Positions 1-9,243 of a stretch of 64,000 nt of DNA are shown piece after piece. Origin of the DNA: Variovorax paradoxus NBRC 15149 (GTDB lineage: Bacteria > Pseudomonadota > Gammaproteobacteria > Burkholderiales > Burkholderiaceae_C). How positions within the stretch are numbered: position 1 is the stretch's first letter; every line of letters begins with the position of its first letter. Under the pieces are notes generated by a model. It ran no database searches. It was not told where the DNA came from and saw nothing but the letters and a program-made list of their open reading frames with translations. The translations under genes were made by a program, and so were the position numbers. The stretch is taken from assembly GCF_001591365.1 (NCBI RefSeq), contig NZ_BCUT01000002.1, positions 186,001 through 250,000 of the forward strand. The letters run 5' to 3'.

Positions 1-2058
1 CGATTCACGCCGGACGAGGCCATGGCATTCCTCGTCCGGAGCATGGGGCTGGCACTCGACGCCGAATCGGCCCGGACGCTTGCAGCCCGCACCGAAGGCT
101 GGGTGGCGGGGCTCCAGATAGCTGCGCTCTCTTTGCAGCGGCATGTGCAGTTGGAGGGAGCGACTAACCTGGCACAGGTTGCCACGGCATTCAGTGGTGA
201 GCACAGGCACTTGATCGACTACCTGGCAGCCGAAGTCATGCGCCAGCAACCCCAGATGCTGCAGGACTTCTTGCGGAAGACCTGCATCCTCGATCGCTTC
301 TCTGCCGATCTTTGCGATGCGGTCACCGAGCGCACCGACAGCCGGCAGATGCTGGTCCAGGTGGAGCGCGCCAACCTTTTCTTGCGGCGGCTGGATGACC
401 AGGGCCGCTGGTTCCGGTATCACCAGCTACTGGCGGATTTTCTTCGCGAAGGCCTTGCCGAACCGGAGAGGATCGAGCTGCATCGTCGAGCCAGCGCGTG
501 GTTCGAATCGGAGGGGATGGGAAAGGACGCAATCAAGCACGCACTCGCGGCCCGCAGCGATGCGGATGCAGTGCGGCTCTTTCGCAGCCTCGTGGAAGAC
601 ATGCTCGCCCGTGGCGAACTTCCCACGCTGCTGGCATGGCTCGACATGCTGCCCGCGTCCCTTGTGCGTCGGCATCAGGACCTTGCGGGCTATCGGGCGT
701 GGCTTCTGTTCATGAGTGGCCGCACCGTGGAAGCCGAAGAGTATTACGCCTTGACCGGCGCGCCAGACGTGGCGGAAAGCTCCCAGGAACACAAAGGCAT
801 CCTGTTTGCGCTCCAGGCCTTTCTCGCGATCACGTCGGACAATCCCGCCCGCGCAATCGAGCTGTCGCGGCAGGCGCTGGATCAGTTGGGAAGCAGCACC
901 TCGTTCTTTCGGGTCTGGGCTCTTTTCTACCAGGGGTTGGGTCTGCTTCGCACCGGCCTGCCGAAGCCGGCCACCGAAATGCTGCGACAGGCGCTCGAGC
1001 TCGGATGGGCCTTCGGGCATCGCATGACCGCGCTCGACGCGCTGGCCCATCTCGCACCGCTGATGAGCGCGCAGGGCCAATTGCGCGAAGCGCAGCTGCT
1101 CTGCCGCGCGTCGCTGGAGCGCTGTTCACCTTCCGACGAAGCGCAGGCGCCCATCAGCGGCCTCATCCTGATACCGATGGGCATGCTGGCATATGAACGA
1201 AACGAACTGCATGAAGCGGTCGAGCTGCTCGAGGCGGGCGTGGCGCTGTGCAGGCAGTTGGGCAACCTGTACCACACGCTGGCCGGAGAGTGCGCCCTCG
1301 CCAAGGTCCACCATGCGCGCGGCGCGCGCGAGCAAGCGTGGAATGCATTGGCAACGGCCCAGGATCTGGCGGATCGCTCGCGTAACCCGCGACGCCAGCG
1401 CATGGTGCGCATGGCCGTCGCGGACCTGCAGCTGCGCGAGGGCAACGTCGCTGCGGCGAAACAAAGCTTCGAAGAGATTCGTGCCGCGGTCGAGTCATCT
1501 ATCGAGGGACAACTCCTGCTTGCTCGCTTGCTGCTCGCGAGCAACCACGCGCTTGCCGCGCTTCGCATGCTTGCGGCGGTCGAGGCGTCATGCCGCAGCC
1601 AGGGGCAAGCCGGCCTGCTCGTCACGGTCCATGTGCTGCAGGCGCTGGGGCATCGTGCCAACGGCGGCCGAAGCGCAACGCTCGGCCATCTCGAGAAGGC
1701 CGTCTCGCTCGCCGCATCCGGGGGCTATGTGCGCCCCTTCCTCGATGGAGATGGTGCATTGGCCGGACTGCTGCGCCAGGTGAGCAGCGCGGCACCAGCG
1801 TTTGTCGGCGGCCTGCTCGAACAGTTCCGCCAGCCGGCGAACGAAGACGTCGTCGAGGCCAACACGGCAGGACTCACCGGGACCCAGCTCGAGGTGCTGC
1901 GCCTGGTCAGTCAAGGCCTTGCCAATCAGCAGATCGCGACACGGCTCGTGATCACGTTGGGTACGGCCAAGTGGCATGTCAGCCAGATCTTCGAGAAGCT
2001 CGGCGTGCGCAATCGCGCCCAGGCGATCGCCAAGGCGCGCCAGTCGAATCTCCTGTAG
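1..2058 (+). CDS. MalT-type LuxR-family transcriptional regulator, 5' end cut off by window
   Basis: The reading frame is open from base 1 through the first in-frame ATG (22), so the gene starts upstream of the window and its P-loop ATPase part is missing here. What is visible (685 codons) is the end of the NB-ARC-like region (a TEGWVAGLQIAALSLQ segment typical of MalT-like STAND regulators), a long helical TPR-like region, and a C-terminal LuxR helix-turn-helix (LTGTQLEVLRLVSQGLANQQ ... VRNRAQAIAKAR). Such proteins bind an inducer through the TPR region and activate transcription. It ends 127 bases before the FAD-dehydrogenase/TRAP operon on the same strand, which makes it a candidate activator of that operon. 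That link is inferred from position only. Confidence 0.85.
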   Translation, partial: RFTPDEAMAFLVRSMGLALDAESARTLAARTEGWVAGLQIAALSLQRHVQLEGATNLAQVATAFSGEHRHLIDYLAAEVMRQQPQMLQDFLRKTCILDRFSADLCDAVTERTDSRQMLVQVERANLFLRRLDDQGRWFRYHQLLADFLREGLAEPERIELHRRASAWFESEGMGKDAIKHALAARSDADAVRLFRSLVEDMLARGELPTLLAWLDMLPASLVRRHQDLAGYRAWLLFMSGRTVEAEEYYALTGAPDVAESSQEHKGILFALQAFLAITSDNPARAIELSRQALDQLGSSTSFFRVWALFYQGLGLLRTGLPKPATEMLRQALELGWAFGHRMTALDALAHLAPLMSAQGQLREAQLLCRASLERCSPSDEAQAPISGLILIPMGMLAYERNELHEAVELLEAGVALCRQLGNLYHTLAGECALAKVHHARGAREQAWNALATAQDLADRSRNPRRQRMVRMAVADLQLREGNVAAAKQSFEEIRAAVESSIEGQLLLARLLLASNHALAALRMLAAVEASCRSQGQAGLLVTVHVLQALGHRANGGRSATLGHLEKAVSLAASGGYVRPFLDGDGALAGLLRQVSSAAPAFVGGLLEQFRQPANEDVVEANTAGLTGTQLEVLRLVSQGLANQQIATRLVITLGTAKWHVSQIFEKLGVRNRAQAIAKARQSNLL

Positions 2059-2185
2059 GTGTTTACCCGGGACGGGGCTTCCAACCTATCTTTCGGCAGG
2101 TGGCGGATAGGCGAGATTTCGCTGCCGGATCACTAAATTCTGCTCTCGCGACGACGGTGGATCGTTGCAAGAACAGGAGACATGG

Positions 2186-3946
2186 ATGTCGGAGCCCAGG
2201 GCAAGCGAGACGCGCGGCGATGCCGCGTTGCTGCAGAGCGACCTGCTCGTGGTCGGTTCCGGTGCGTCAGGCCTGGCGGCGGCCGTGACGGCCGCATGGC
2301 ATGGCCTCAAGGTGGTGGTGGTGGAAAAGGAAGCCGTCTTCGGCGGTGCCACGGCGTGGTCGGGTGGTTGGATGTGGGTTCCTGGCAATCCACTCGCCCA
2401 GCGTGCTGGTATCCATGAAGACCCGCAGCAGCCGCGAACCTATCTCCGGAATGAACTGGGCGCGCGATATGACGCTGCGCGGATCGATGCGTTCCTCGAC
2501 AACTGCCCGCGCATGGTCGCCTTTTTCGAGGAACACACCGACCTGCAGTTCGTCGATGGGAACGCCATTCCCGATATCCACGGGAACGTGGCAGGCGCCG
2601 GCACACAAGGCCACCAAGTCATCGCCGCGCCATACGACGGCCGCGAACTCGGTCCATTCGTGCAGCGCCTGCGCAAGACAATGCGCGAAACCTCGTTCAT
2701 GGGCATGCCGATCATGGCGGGCGCCGACCTCGCGGCCTTCCTGAGCATGACACGTTCGCTGAAGTCGCTGCTTCACGTGAGCAGGCGCTTTATCCGGCAC
2801 CTGATGGACTTGGCGCTGTATGGACGTGCGATGCAATTGGTCAATGGCGTCGCACTCATCGGCCGGCTGGCGAAGTCCGCCGAAAAACTGGGCGTGACAC
2901 TCATCGAGTTGGTGCCTGCAAAGCGCTTGATCGTGGAGAACCGCGCAGTGCGCGGTGCCATCGTGGCCTCGGCACGAGGCGATATCGAAATTCGCGCGGC
3001 CAAAGGCGTGGTCCTGGCGACAGGCGGATTCCCCCATGACGTGAGCCGCCGAAAGGCGCTGTTCCCTCGCACGCCGACCGGCGAAGAGCATCTCGCGCTG
3101 CCGCCAGTCGCGTGCGCCGGTGACGGCATCAGCCTCGGCGAATCGGCAGGCGGGTGCCTGGTGACGGATCTCGCTTCACCCGTGGCCTGGGCGCCGGTCT
3201 CACGGGTTCGACACGGCGATGGCAGCGTCGGGCACTTTCCGCACATCATTGATCGGGCCAAGCCCGGGCTGATCGGCGTGCTGTGCGATGGCAAGCGGTT
3301 CGTGAACGAAGCCGACGGCTACTACGACTACACCGCCGCCATGGTCGCGAAAGCGCCCGAAGGCAAGGAGGTGGTGTCGTGGCTGATATGCGATCACCGT
3401 TTCCAGAGGCGATATGGCCTCGGCCATGCGCGGCCATTTCCGATTCCCGTGGGTCCTTCCATCCGAAGCGGCTATCTTCAGCGAGCCGACACCCTCGAGG
3501 ACCTTGCCAAGCGCTGCGGCATCGACGCCGCAGGCCTAGTCGAAACCGTCGGGCGCTACAACCACCACGCACGCCGCGGCGACGACCCGGAGTTCGGCCG
3601 CGGCTCCACGCCGTACAACCGCAAGCAGGGCGACCCGCACCACGCGGGGCCGAACCCGTGCGTGGCACCGATCGAGCAAGGGCCGTTCTATGCGGTGAAG
3701 GTGCTTCCCGGCAGCTTCGGAACCTTCGCCGGCCTCAAGACGAACGGCGCGGCCCAGGTTCTCGACCGAAGCGACAGGCCGATCGCTGGCCTGTACGCAG
3801 TCGGGACGGACATGGCCAGCGTGATGGGCGGCCACTACCCGTCCGGCGGTATCAATCTTGGCCCAGCCATGACCTTCGGATACATCGCGGGCCGACACGC
3901 AGCGGGCTTCGAATCTTCGCAACACAGCATCAGGAACAGCCAGTGA
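2186..3946 (+). CDS. FAD-dependent oxidoreductase, fumarate reductase/3-ketosteroid dehydrogenase-like
   Basis: The protein has about 586 residues. I start it at ATG 2186, which sits five bases after AGGAGA; an in-frame TTG at 2165 has no ribosome site. An N-terminal dinucleotide-binding motif (LLVVGSGASGLAAAVTAA, about residues 20-37) is followed by the FGGATAWSGG segment and, at the C-terminus, GLYAVGTDMASVMGGHYPSG...GPAMTFGYIAGRHAA, the second FAD-contacting region of the FRD/SDH/KstD flavoprotein superfamily. Members remove hydrogens from ring or dicarboxylate substrates. There is no heme or Fe-S domain. The stop overlaps the GTG of the SDR by four bases, so the two are translationally coupled. 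The substrate is unknown; a cyclic keto or hydroxy acid fits the neighbours. Confidence 0.85.
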   Translation: MSEPRASETRGDAALLQSDLLVVGSGASGLAAAVTAAWHGLKVVVVEKEAVFGGATAWSGGWMWVPGNPLAQRAGIHEDPQQPRTYLRNELGARYDAARIDAFLDNCPRMVAFFEEHTDLQFVDGNAIPDIHGNVAGAGTQGHQVIAAPYDGRELGPFVQRLRKTMRETSFMGMPIMAGADLAAFLSMTRSLKSLLHVSRRFIRHLMDLALYGRAMQLVNGVALIGRLAKSAEKLGVTLIELVPAKRLIVENRAVRGAIVASARGDIEIRAAKGVVLATGGFPHDVSRRKALFPRTPTGEEHLALPPVACAGDGISLGESAGGCLVTDLASPVAWAPVSRVRHGDGSVGHFPHIIDRAKPGLIGVLCDGKRFVNEADGYYDYTAAMVAKAPEGKEVVSWLICDHRFQRRYGLGHARPFPIPVGPSIRSGYLQRADTLEDLAKRCGIDAAGLVETVGRYNHHARRGDDPEFGRGSTPYNRKQGDPHHAGPNPCVAPIEQGPFYAVKVLPGSFGTFAGLKTNGAAQVLDRSDRPIAGLYAVGTDMASVMGGHYPSGGINLGPAMTFGYIAGRHAAGFESSQHSIRNSQ

Positions 3947-4686
3947 GCACGACCAATCATCCAATTCAGACCGCCATCGTCACCGGCGGCGCCCGCGGGC
4001 TCGGGCTCGGCATCGCCAAGCGATTGGCCTCGGAAGGACGCAGGATCATCCTGTGGGATCTGGATTTCGAGAACTTCGCCACATCCCAGGCCGGCTTCGA
4101 ACCTTTGTTGATGCAGCAGGTCAATGTGGCCGACCTGCCGTCCGTGGCGAAGGCGTTCAACGAGGCCCTGTTGGCGGCCGGGCGCGTCGACATCCTGATC
4201 AACAACGCGGGCATCAACGGCCCCATCGCCCCCACGTGGGAGTACCCCGTCGACCAGTGGCAGCGCGTGCTCGATATCGACTTGACCGGGGTCTTCAACT
4301 GCTGTCGCACGGCGATACCGCACTTGATCGCGAACGGCTATGGCCGCATCGTCAACGTCGCGTCGGTCGCCGGCAAGGAAGGCAATCCGAACGGAAGCGC
4401 CTATGCCGCCGCCAAGGGCGGCGTGATTGCTTATACGAAATCGATCTCGAAGGAACTCGCGCTATCCGGTGTGCTGGTCAACTGCGTGGCGCCGACGATG
4501 GCCGAGACCGACCTGCTCAAGCAGATGACGCCCGAGTTCATTGCATCGATCAAGGCGAAGATTCCGATGCGGCGGCTCATGGAGATCGAGGAGCTCGCGG
4601 CGATGGTCGCGTGGATCGCGAGCGCGGATTGCAGCTTCACGACCGGCTTCACCTTCGACCTGACCGGCGGGCGAGCAACCTATTGA
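3943..4686 (+). CDS. Short-chain dehydrogenase/reductase (SDR)
   Basis: This is a 247-residue classical SDR started at GTG 3943, in a GTGA overlap with the preceding flavoprotein gene. It shows the nucleotide-binding TGGARGLGLG motif near the N-terminus, the structural NNAG motif, the catalytic Ser in VNVASVAG, and YAAAK with the catalytic Tyr and Lys. The C-terminus (FTTGFTFDLTGG) is the usual cofactor/substrate end. It should catalyse NAD(P)-linked oxidation or reduction of a hydroxyl/keto group in the cytoplasm. Coupling to the FAD dehydrogenase suggests that the two act successively on one substrate taken up by the TRAP importer downstream. The exact substrate cannot be read from the sequence. 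Confidence 0.88.
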   Translation: MSTTNHPIQTAIVTGGARGLGLGIAKRLASEGRRIILWDLDFENFATSQAGFEPLLMQQVNVADLPSVAKAFNEALLAAGRVDILINNAGINGPIAPTWEYPVDQWQRVLDIDLTGVFNCCRTAIPHLIANGYGRIVNVASVAGKEGNPNGSAYAAAKGGVIAYTKSISKELALSGVLVNCVAPTMAETDLLKQMTPEFIASIKAKIPMRRLMEIEELAAMVAWIASADCSFTTGFTFDLTGGRATY

Positions 4687-4749
4687 TATACACAGGTTCC
4701 GCTCCGAACGAGCCAGGCTCGCGCAGTCCCCCCAACGCTCCTATCAGCC

Positions 4750-5625
4750 ATGATCAAAGAAGCCCAATTTAGCGACATCTCTCTGGCCAATCTCACGGTC
4801 GGCCGCACCCCGCCAGTCGAACTGATTCACGCGGCAGCCGGTGCGGGCTTCGGCAAGGTCGGCTTGCTACTCATGACCGCGACCGCACAGCCGCTGCAGC
4901 ATGAAGTCATCGGTCGGCCAGATGTGATCCGGGAGATCAAGGCCGCTTCCAAGGACACAGGTGTTGGCGTCTTCGACGTGGAGGCCTTCGTTCTGTCCCC
5001 GCAAACCGATATGGAGCGTTTCAGGCCTGCGCTGGAGCTCGGGGCCGAACTCGGCGCGACGCACATCTCTTCAATCGGCACGGAGTTCGCGGGCAACGCG
5101 ACCTTCCTGTCGAGAGAACAGCGCACCGACCTGTTCGGACGCCTGTGCGACGAAGCCGCCCAGTTTGGACTCACCGTCGGCGTCGAATTCATGATGTACC
5201 GCGACATTCAGACCTGGCGCGACGCCCTTCAGATGATCGAGGCGGCGGGACGCGCGAATGCCGGCCTGATCCTGGACGTTCTGCACTTCTTCCGTGCCGG
5301 TGCGGCGCCGTTCGATCTGCTTCAGATACCGGCGGAAAGAATCGCCTACGCGCAGTTGTCCGATTGCGTGGCAGCGTCCCCGCCACCGGAGAAGCTGGCC
5401 GCGGAAGCGCGCGGCTCCCGGCTGCACCTTGGCGAAGGCGCGATACCGCTGCAACAAATGCTCGATCTGCTGCCGGCCGGCCTTCAGCTGGTCATCGAAA
5501 CACCCGTTGCAACCGAAGCCGGTTTCTCAACGCTTGAGCGCGCCAAGTCGGCTGCCAAGCACACGACAGACTTCTTCCAGGCGCATGCCTGCGCACCGCG
5601 CGTGCCGGCCGCACCGCATCCATAG
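4750..5625 (+). CDS. Sugar phosphate isomerase/epimerase family (AP endonuclease 2 TIM barrel)
   Basis: The 291-residue protein resembles xylose-isomerase-like TIM barrels. Candidate metal ligands appear in the expected strand order: a Glu in VGVEFMMY, Asp and His in LILDVLHF, and a further acidic residue in AQLSDC, followed by HLGEGAIPLQQML, typical of the family's last strand. Family members include isomerases, epimerases, and dehydroshikimate or inosose dehydratases, so the reaction is left open. The gene follows the SDR by 63 bases and precedes the TRAP receptor by 34, within one apparent operon. It probably acts on a cyclic polyol or keto-acid intermediate made by the two dehydrogenases; this is inferred from context. 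Confidence 0.8.
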   Translation: MIKEAQFSDISLANLTVGRTPPVELIHAAAGAGFGKVGLLLMTATAQPLQHEVIGRPDVIREIKAASKDTGVGVFDVEAFVLSPQTDMERFRPALELGAELGATHISSIGTEFAGNATFLSREQRTDLFGRLCDEAAQFGLTVGVEFMMYRDIQTWRDALQMIEAAGRANAGLILDVLHFFRAGAAPFDLLQIPAERIAYAQLSDCVAASPPPEKLAAEARGSRLHLGEGAIPLQQMLDLLPAGLQLVIETPVATEAGFSTLERAKSAAKHTTDFFQAHACAPRVPAAPHP

Positions 5626-5659
5626 ATCAATCCAAGCACTCAACGCACCGGAGACAATG

Positions 5660-6700
5660 ATGGTCATTCGTACACAAAAAACAAGTTCAACGCGGTCGAT
5701 TCTCAGAGGGATCACAGCCGCACTTTCCTGTGGCCTGCTTCTGGCAGCAAGCCATGCGCAAGCGCAGATCAGGGAGCACAAGGTCAAGCTTGCATTCGTC
5801 ACGGCCCCCGACACGGGCGCCCTCAACGGCGTCGACAAGTTCGTCGAACTGGTAAAGCAAAAGAGCGGCGGCAAGATCGAGATCAAGGTGTTCCCCAACG
5901 GCACCTTGGGAGGTGACGTCCAGTTGATCTCCTCCTTGCAGGGCGGCACCATCGACATGAGCGTGATGGGTACCAATGCGCTCGTCGGCGTCGTTAAGGA
6001 ATTCGGCCTGCTCGATTTCCCGTTCCTGCTCGACAACGACAAGGAAGCGTCGAGCCTCATCGATGGGCCCGTGGGCAAGCAGATGTTCGACAAGCTCGCT
6101 GCCAAGGGCGTGGTCGGCATGCCGATCTCGGCCTTCGGGTTCCGGCATCTCCACAACAGCAAACGGCCCATCAACAAGGCGGATGACGTCCAAGGGCTGA
6201 AGCTGCGTGTGATCCAAAGCCCTGTGTACGTCGACCTGATGGGCGCACTCGGCGCCAATCCGGTGGCCATGTCCTTCACGGAGGTTTACAACGCGATGGA
6301 GCAGAAGGCCATCGACGGAATGACCAATACCGCGCTGATCGCCTCGAGCATGAAAGCGTACGAAGTGCAGAAGTACATGTCGCTGACAGCGCACATGTAC
6401 AACTACATCGTTCTGCTCGTCAGCGGAAAGAGCTGGGATCGGTTCAATGCCGACGAAAGGGCGCTGATCACCCAGGCCGCGACGGAAGCGAAGGAGTTCC
6501 AGCGAAAAAAGATTCCGGAGTACACCTCCCAAGCACTGGCGGTGCTCGCCAAGAACGGCATGGTCGTGAATGACGTGCCGCCGGCCGAACGGGCCAAGCT
6601 GCGCGAGAAGGCCAAACCGGTCGTCGACAAGTATGCCGGTGTGGTGGGCGAAGCGCTGGTCAAGGAAGCCCACACCGAACTGGCCAAGCTGCGCAAGTGA
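5660..6700 (+). CDS. dctP: TRAP transporter solute-binding protein, DctP family
   Basis: This is a periplasmic receptor of a TRAP importer, about 346 residues. Two ATGs lie in tandem (5657, 5660); GGAG at 5650-5653 is six bases before the second, which I prefer. A signal peptide (hydrophobic ITAALSCGLLLAASHAQAQ) precedes the mature protein. DctP hallmarks include KLAFVTAPDTG, the GGKIEIKVFPNGTLGG segment, and LRVIQSPVYVDLMGALGANPVAMSFTEVYNAMEQKAIDGM, holding the Arg that normally salt-bridges the substrate carboxylate. The ligand is thus probably a carboxylic acid. It is followed at once by the small and large permease genes. Confidence 0.92.
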   Translation: MVIRTQKTSSTRSILRGITAALSCGLLLAASHAQAQIREHKVKLAFVTAPDTGALNGVDKFVELVKQKSGGKIEIKVFPNGTLGGDVQLISSLQGGTIDMSVMGTNALVGVVKEFGLLDFPFLLDNDKEASSLIDGPVGKQMFDKLAAKGVVGMPISAFGFRHLHNSKRPINKADDVQGLKLRVIQSPVYVDLMGALGANPVAMSFTEVYNAMEQKAIDGMTNTALIASSMKAYEVQKYMSLTAHMYNYIVLLVSGKSWDRFNADERALITQAATEAKEFQRKKIPEYTSQALAVLAKNGMVVNDVPPAERAKLREKAKPVVDKYAGVVGEALVKEAHTELAKLRK

Positions 6701-6717
6701 TCGACGGGAGCCCCATC

Positions 6718-7278
6718 GTGAACAGACTCATCGACACTTTGTGCCGTCTCTTCGAAACACTGTTGGTCATCTTGCTTGCACTGATGGTGATCCTGGTGTT
6801 CGGCAATGTCGTGCTGCGATACGCGCTGAACTCGGGCATCGCAGTGAGCGAAGAAGTCTCGAGGTGGCTGTTCGTCTGGATGGTCTTCCTGGGTGCTGTC
6901 GTTGCCCTGAAGGAGCACGGGCATCTGGGAACCGACATGCTGGTGTCGCGCCTGCCGCTGGTGGGGAAGAAGGTGTTCGCGGTGGTTGCGCACGTGATGA
7001 TGCTTTATGCCACCTGGCTGTTGTTCTCGGGCAGTTGGGACCAGGTCGTCATCAATCGCGAGGTACTGGCACCCGTGTCGGGCGCCTCGATGGCACTCTT
7101 CTACGGATCCGGTCTGGTCTTCGCGGGCTGCAGCGCGCTCCTGCTGCTCATGCAGCTCTGGCTGATCGTCTCGGGCACCGCCACTGAAGCTGACCTGAGC
7201 ATGAGCCAGGAAAGCGAAGAGCTGGCCCAGCTTGAAGCGTTGCACCTCGATCCGAATCAGACCATCAAGAAGCAATGA
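6718..7278 (+). CDS. dctQ: TRAP transporter small permease, DctQ family
   Basis: The protein has 186 residues with four predicted membrane helices (for example LLVILLALMVILVFGNVVL near the N-terminus). The conserved SRWLFVWMVFLGAVVALKEHGHLG stretch of DctQ subunits is present. GTG 6718 is seven bases after GGGAG; an in-frame GTG at 6697 overlapping the dctP stop is possible but lacks a ribosome site. It forms the membrane complex with the large permease that follows 19 bases later, and with it couples solute uptake to the Na+ or proton gradient. Confidence 0.9.
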   Translation: MNRLIDTLCRLFETLLVILLALMVILVFGNVVLRYALNSGIAVSEEVSRWLFVWMVFLGAVVALKEHGHLGTDMLVSRLPLVGKKVFAVVAHVMMLYATWLLFSGSWDQVVINREVLAPVSGASMALFYGSGLVFAGCSALLLLMQLWLIVSGTATEADLSMSQESEELAQLEALHLDPNQTIKKQ

Positions 7279-7297
7279 CCGCGCGGAGACCTACGAC

Positions 7298-8578
7298 ATG
7301 ACCATTTTCATCTTCATCGGCTCGCTGCTCGGCGTGATGGCACTGGGCGTCCCGATCGCCTACGCCCTGCTGCTCTCTGGCGTGGCCCTGATGTGGCACC
7401 TGGGCATCTTCGACGCGCAGATCCTGGCCCAGAACGTCATCAATGGCGCCGATTCGTTCCCGCTGCTGGCCGTTCCCTTCTTCATGCTTGCGGGCGAGAT
7501 CATGAATGTGGGGGGTCTTTCCCGACGCATCGTCAACCTGGCGCTCCAGCTCGTCGGTCATCGACGCGGCGGTCTTGGCTACGTGGCCATCGTCGCCGCG
7601 TGCATCATGGCGGCGCTGTCGGGCTCGGCCGTGGCAGACACCGCGGCGCTGGCTGCGCTGCTGCTCCCGATGATGGTACGGGCGGGTCATGACAAGGGCC
7701 GCGCAGGCGGGCTCATTGCATCCGCAGGCATCATCGCCCCGATCATTCCGCCATCCATTGGCTTTGTGATCTTCGGCGTTGCGGCCAACGTATCGATCTC
7801 CAAATTGTTCCTGGCCGGCATCGTGCCGGGACTGCTGATGGGACTGGGCATCGCCATCACGTGGTATCTGGTGGCCAGCAAGGAGGACATTGTTCCGCCG
7901 CCTAAGGCAACCTGGCCAGAGCGCATTCAAGCGCTGAAGGAGTCCACCTGGGCGCTGGTGCTGCCGATCATCGTCATCGTGGGTTTGAAGTTCGGTGTCT
8001 TCACGCCGACGGAGGCGGCTGTCGTTGCCGCCGTATATGCGCTGCTGGTGTCGACGTTGGTGTACCGTGAACTTTCGCTGAAGCAACTGTATGGGGTGTT
8101 CGCAAGTGCCGCGAAAACCACGGCGGTGATCATGTTCCTGACTGCGGCCGCCATGGTGTCGGCCTGGCTCATCACCGTCGCCGATATCCCGGCGCAGACG
8201 GTGGATCTGCTGAAGCCCTTCATGAGCAATCAGACCATGCTGCTGATCGCCATCATGGTGCTGGTCATGTTGGTCGGAACGGCGATGGACATGATCCCTA
8301 CCGTCCTCATTCTCACGCCCGTGCTGATGCCCGTCATCAAGGCCGCTGGCATCGACCCGATCTACTTCGGTGTTCTCTTCATCATGAACAATGCCATTGG
8401 CCTGATCACGCCACCGGTGGGTACGGTACTGAATGTGGTGGCGGGAGTCGGCCGGATGAAGCTGGACGAAGTCACCAAAGGAGTGCTCCCCTTCATGCTC
8501 GCGGAATTCATCGTGATGTTCGTGCTGGTGTTCTTTCCATGGCTAGTGACAGGTCCTGCGAGATGGTTTAGCGGTTGA
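7298..8578 (+). CDS. dctM: TRAP transporter large permease, DctM family
   Basis: The 426-residue, multi-spanning inner-membrane protein carries DctM signatures: AVPFFMLAGEIMNVGGLSRRIV, the SGSAVADTAALAALLLPMM loop, GIIAPIIPPSIGFVIFGV and, near the end, NNAIGLITPPVGTVLNVVAGVG. It is the transport channel of the TRAP system. ATG 7298 is chosen because homology starts there and GGAG lies ten bases upstream; the frame is open further 5' without likeness to the family. It is the last gene of the operon that begins at 2186. Confidence 0.93.
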   Translation: MTIFIFIGSLLGVMALGVPIAYALLLSGVALMWHLGIFDAQILAQNVINGADSFPLLAVPFFMLAGEIMNVGGLSRRIVNLALQLVGHRRGGLGYVAIVAACIMAALSGSAVADTAALAALLLPMMVRAGHDKGRAGGLIASAGIIAPIIPPSIGFVIFGVAANVSISKLFLAGIVPGLLMGLGIAITWYLVASKEDIVPPPKATWPERIQALKESTWALVLPIIVIVGLKFGVFTPTEAAVVAAVYALLVSTLVYRELSLKQLYGVFASAAKTTAVIMFLTAAAMVSAWLITVADIPAQTVDLLKPFMSNQTMLLIAIMVLVMLVGTAMDMIPTVLILTPVLMPVIKAAGIDPIYFGVLFIMNNAIGLITPPVGTVLNVVAGVGRMKLDEVTKGVLPFMLAEFIVMFVLVFFPWLVTGPARWFSG

Positions 8579-8904
8579 ATCTGGCGGCGCGCGGGATTCA
8601 GTTCGACGCCGAGCTCCATGCTTTGGACAAGGTCATTGCCCAGATGCCGAGTCCATCCTCGGCTACCAGGCCGAAGAGAGTCGGGAAAATCATGCGGCAA
8701 GACTCGTCTCCAACGTGCACTGCTGTAGAAACGATGCCCCCGTGAGGCATGCCGCTCCGCTTGCGCAGACCGGTTTTCTTTTTGTCTCTCAAGAACAGAG
8801 TTTCAGCGGCTGCGTTGGCCGCCCTATGGCCTCCGTGAGCGCCAGCCAAAGAATCGGACTGCTGCGCGCGGATATCGATGTTCTTGACGGCGACGAGGTG
8901 CGCT
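8579..8904. other. Spacer without recognisable gene
   Basis: Between the dctM stop and the LysR relic I see no coding frame with family resemblance on either strand, no tRNA-like fold and no clear terminator with a T-tract. Short frames exist, but their predicted peptides look like random high-GC translation. Confidence 0.5.
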
Positions 8905-9030
8905 ATGGATCTGCGCCGTTTGACCTACTTCGTTGCTGCTGCGGAACGGCACCTGGGCCGGCCGCGGAGCGCTTGCACCTCTCTCAGCCACCGCTGTCTC
9001 CAGCCCTGGACGCGGCGTCGAGAGCGCCGG
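8905..9030 (+). pseudogene. LysR-family regulator relic (N-terminal helix-turn-helix, frameshifted and truncated)
   Basis: From ATG 8905, after GAGG at 8895-8898, the frame reads MDLRRLTYFVAAAE, the usual start of a LysR regulator. Homology then moves to the +1 frame around 8947-8960, where AAERLHLSQPPLS, the recognition part of the LysR helix-turn-helix, is read. After about 9030 nothing LysR-like can be seen, so the effector domain is gone. The gene is broken twice, by a frameshift and by a 3' deletion. Its position between two transport operons suggests it once controlled one of them. Confidence 0.75.
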
Positions 9031-9243
9031 ACGCAAGAGGATCGCGCAGGGCGAATCGCAACCCAGAAACGACGCTCGCTACCAACCAAAAGGGCCGGAA
9101 GACTCGAGTTCTGCCCGAGTGCTTCTTTTGGTTTGAAAGCAGAGTTCCGGATCCGACCGGCAAGGTATACCTGTCGATCGTCATCCACCGCTTGGGTGCC
9201 TTGTGATCAGCTGGCCCATTGCCTCGTCAATCAAACACGAGCT

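Noticed and set aside
2165..2185. Upstream TTG start for the FAD oxidoreductase.
   Set aside because: No ribosome-binding site before it; AGGAGA is ideally placed for ATG 2186.
5657..5662. First of two tandem ATGs as start of the TRAP receptor.
   Set aside because: GGAG is only three bases before it, too close; the second ATG (5660) has a six-base spacing. The difference is one residue.
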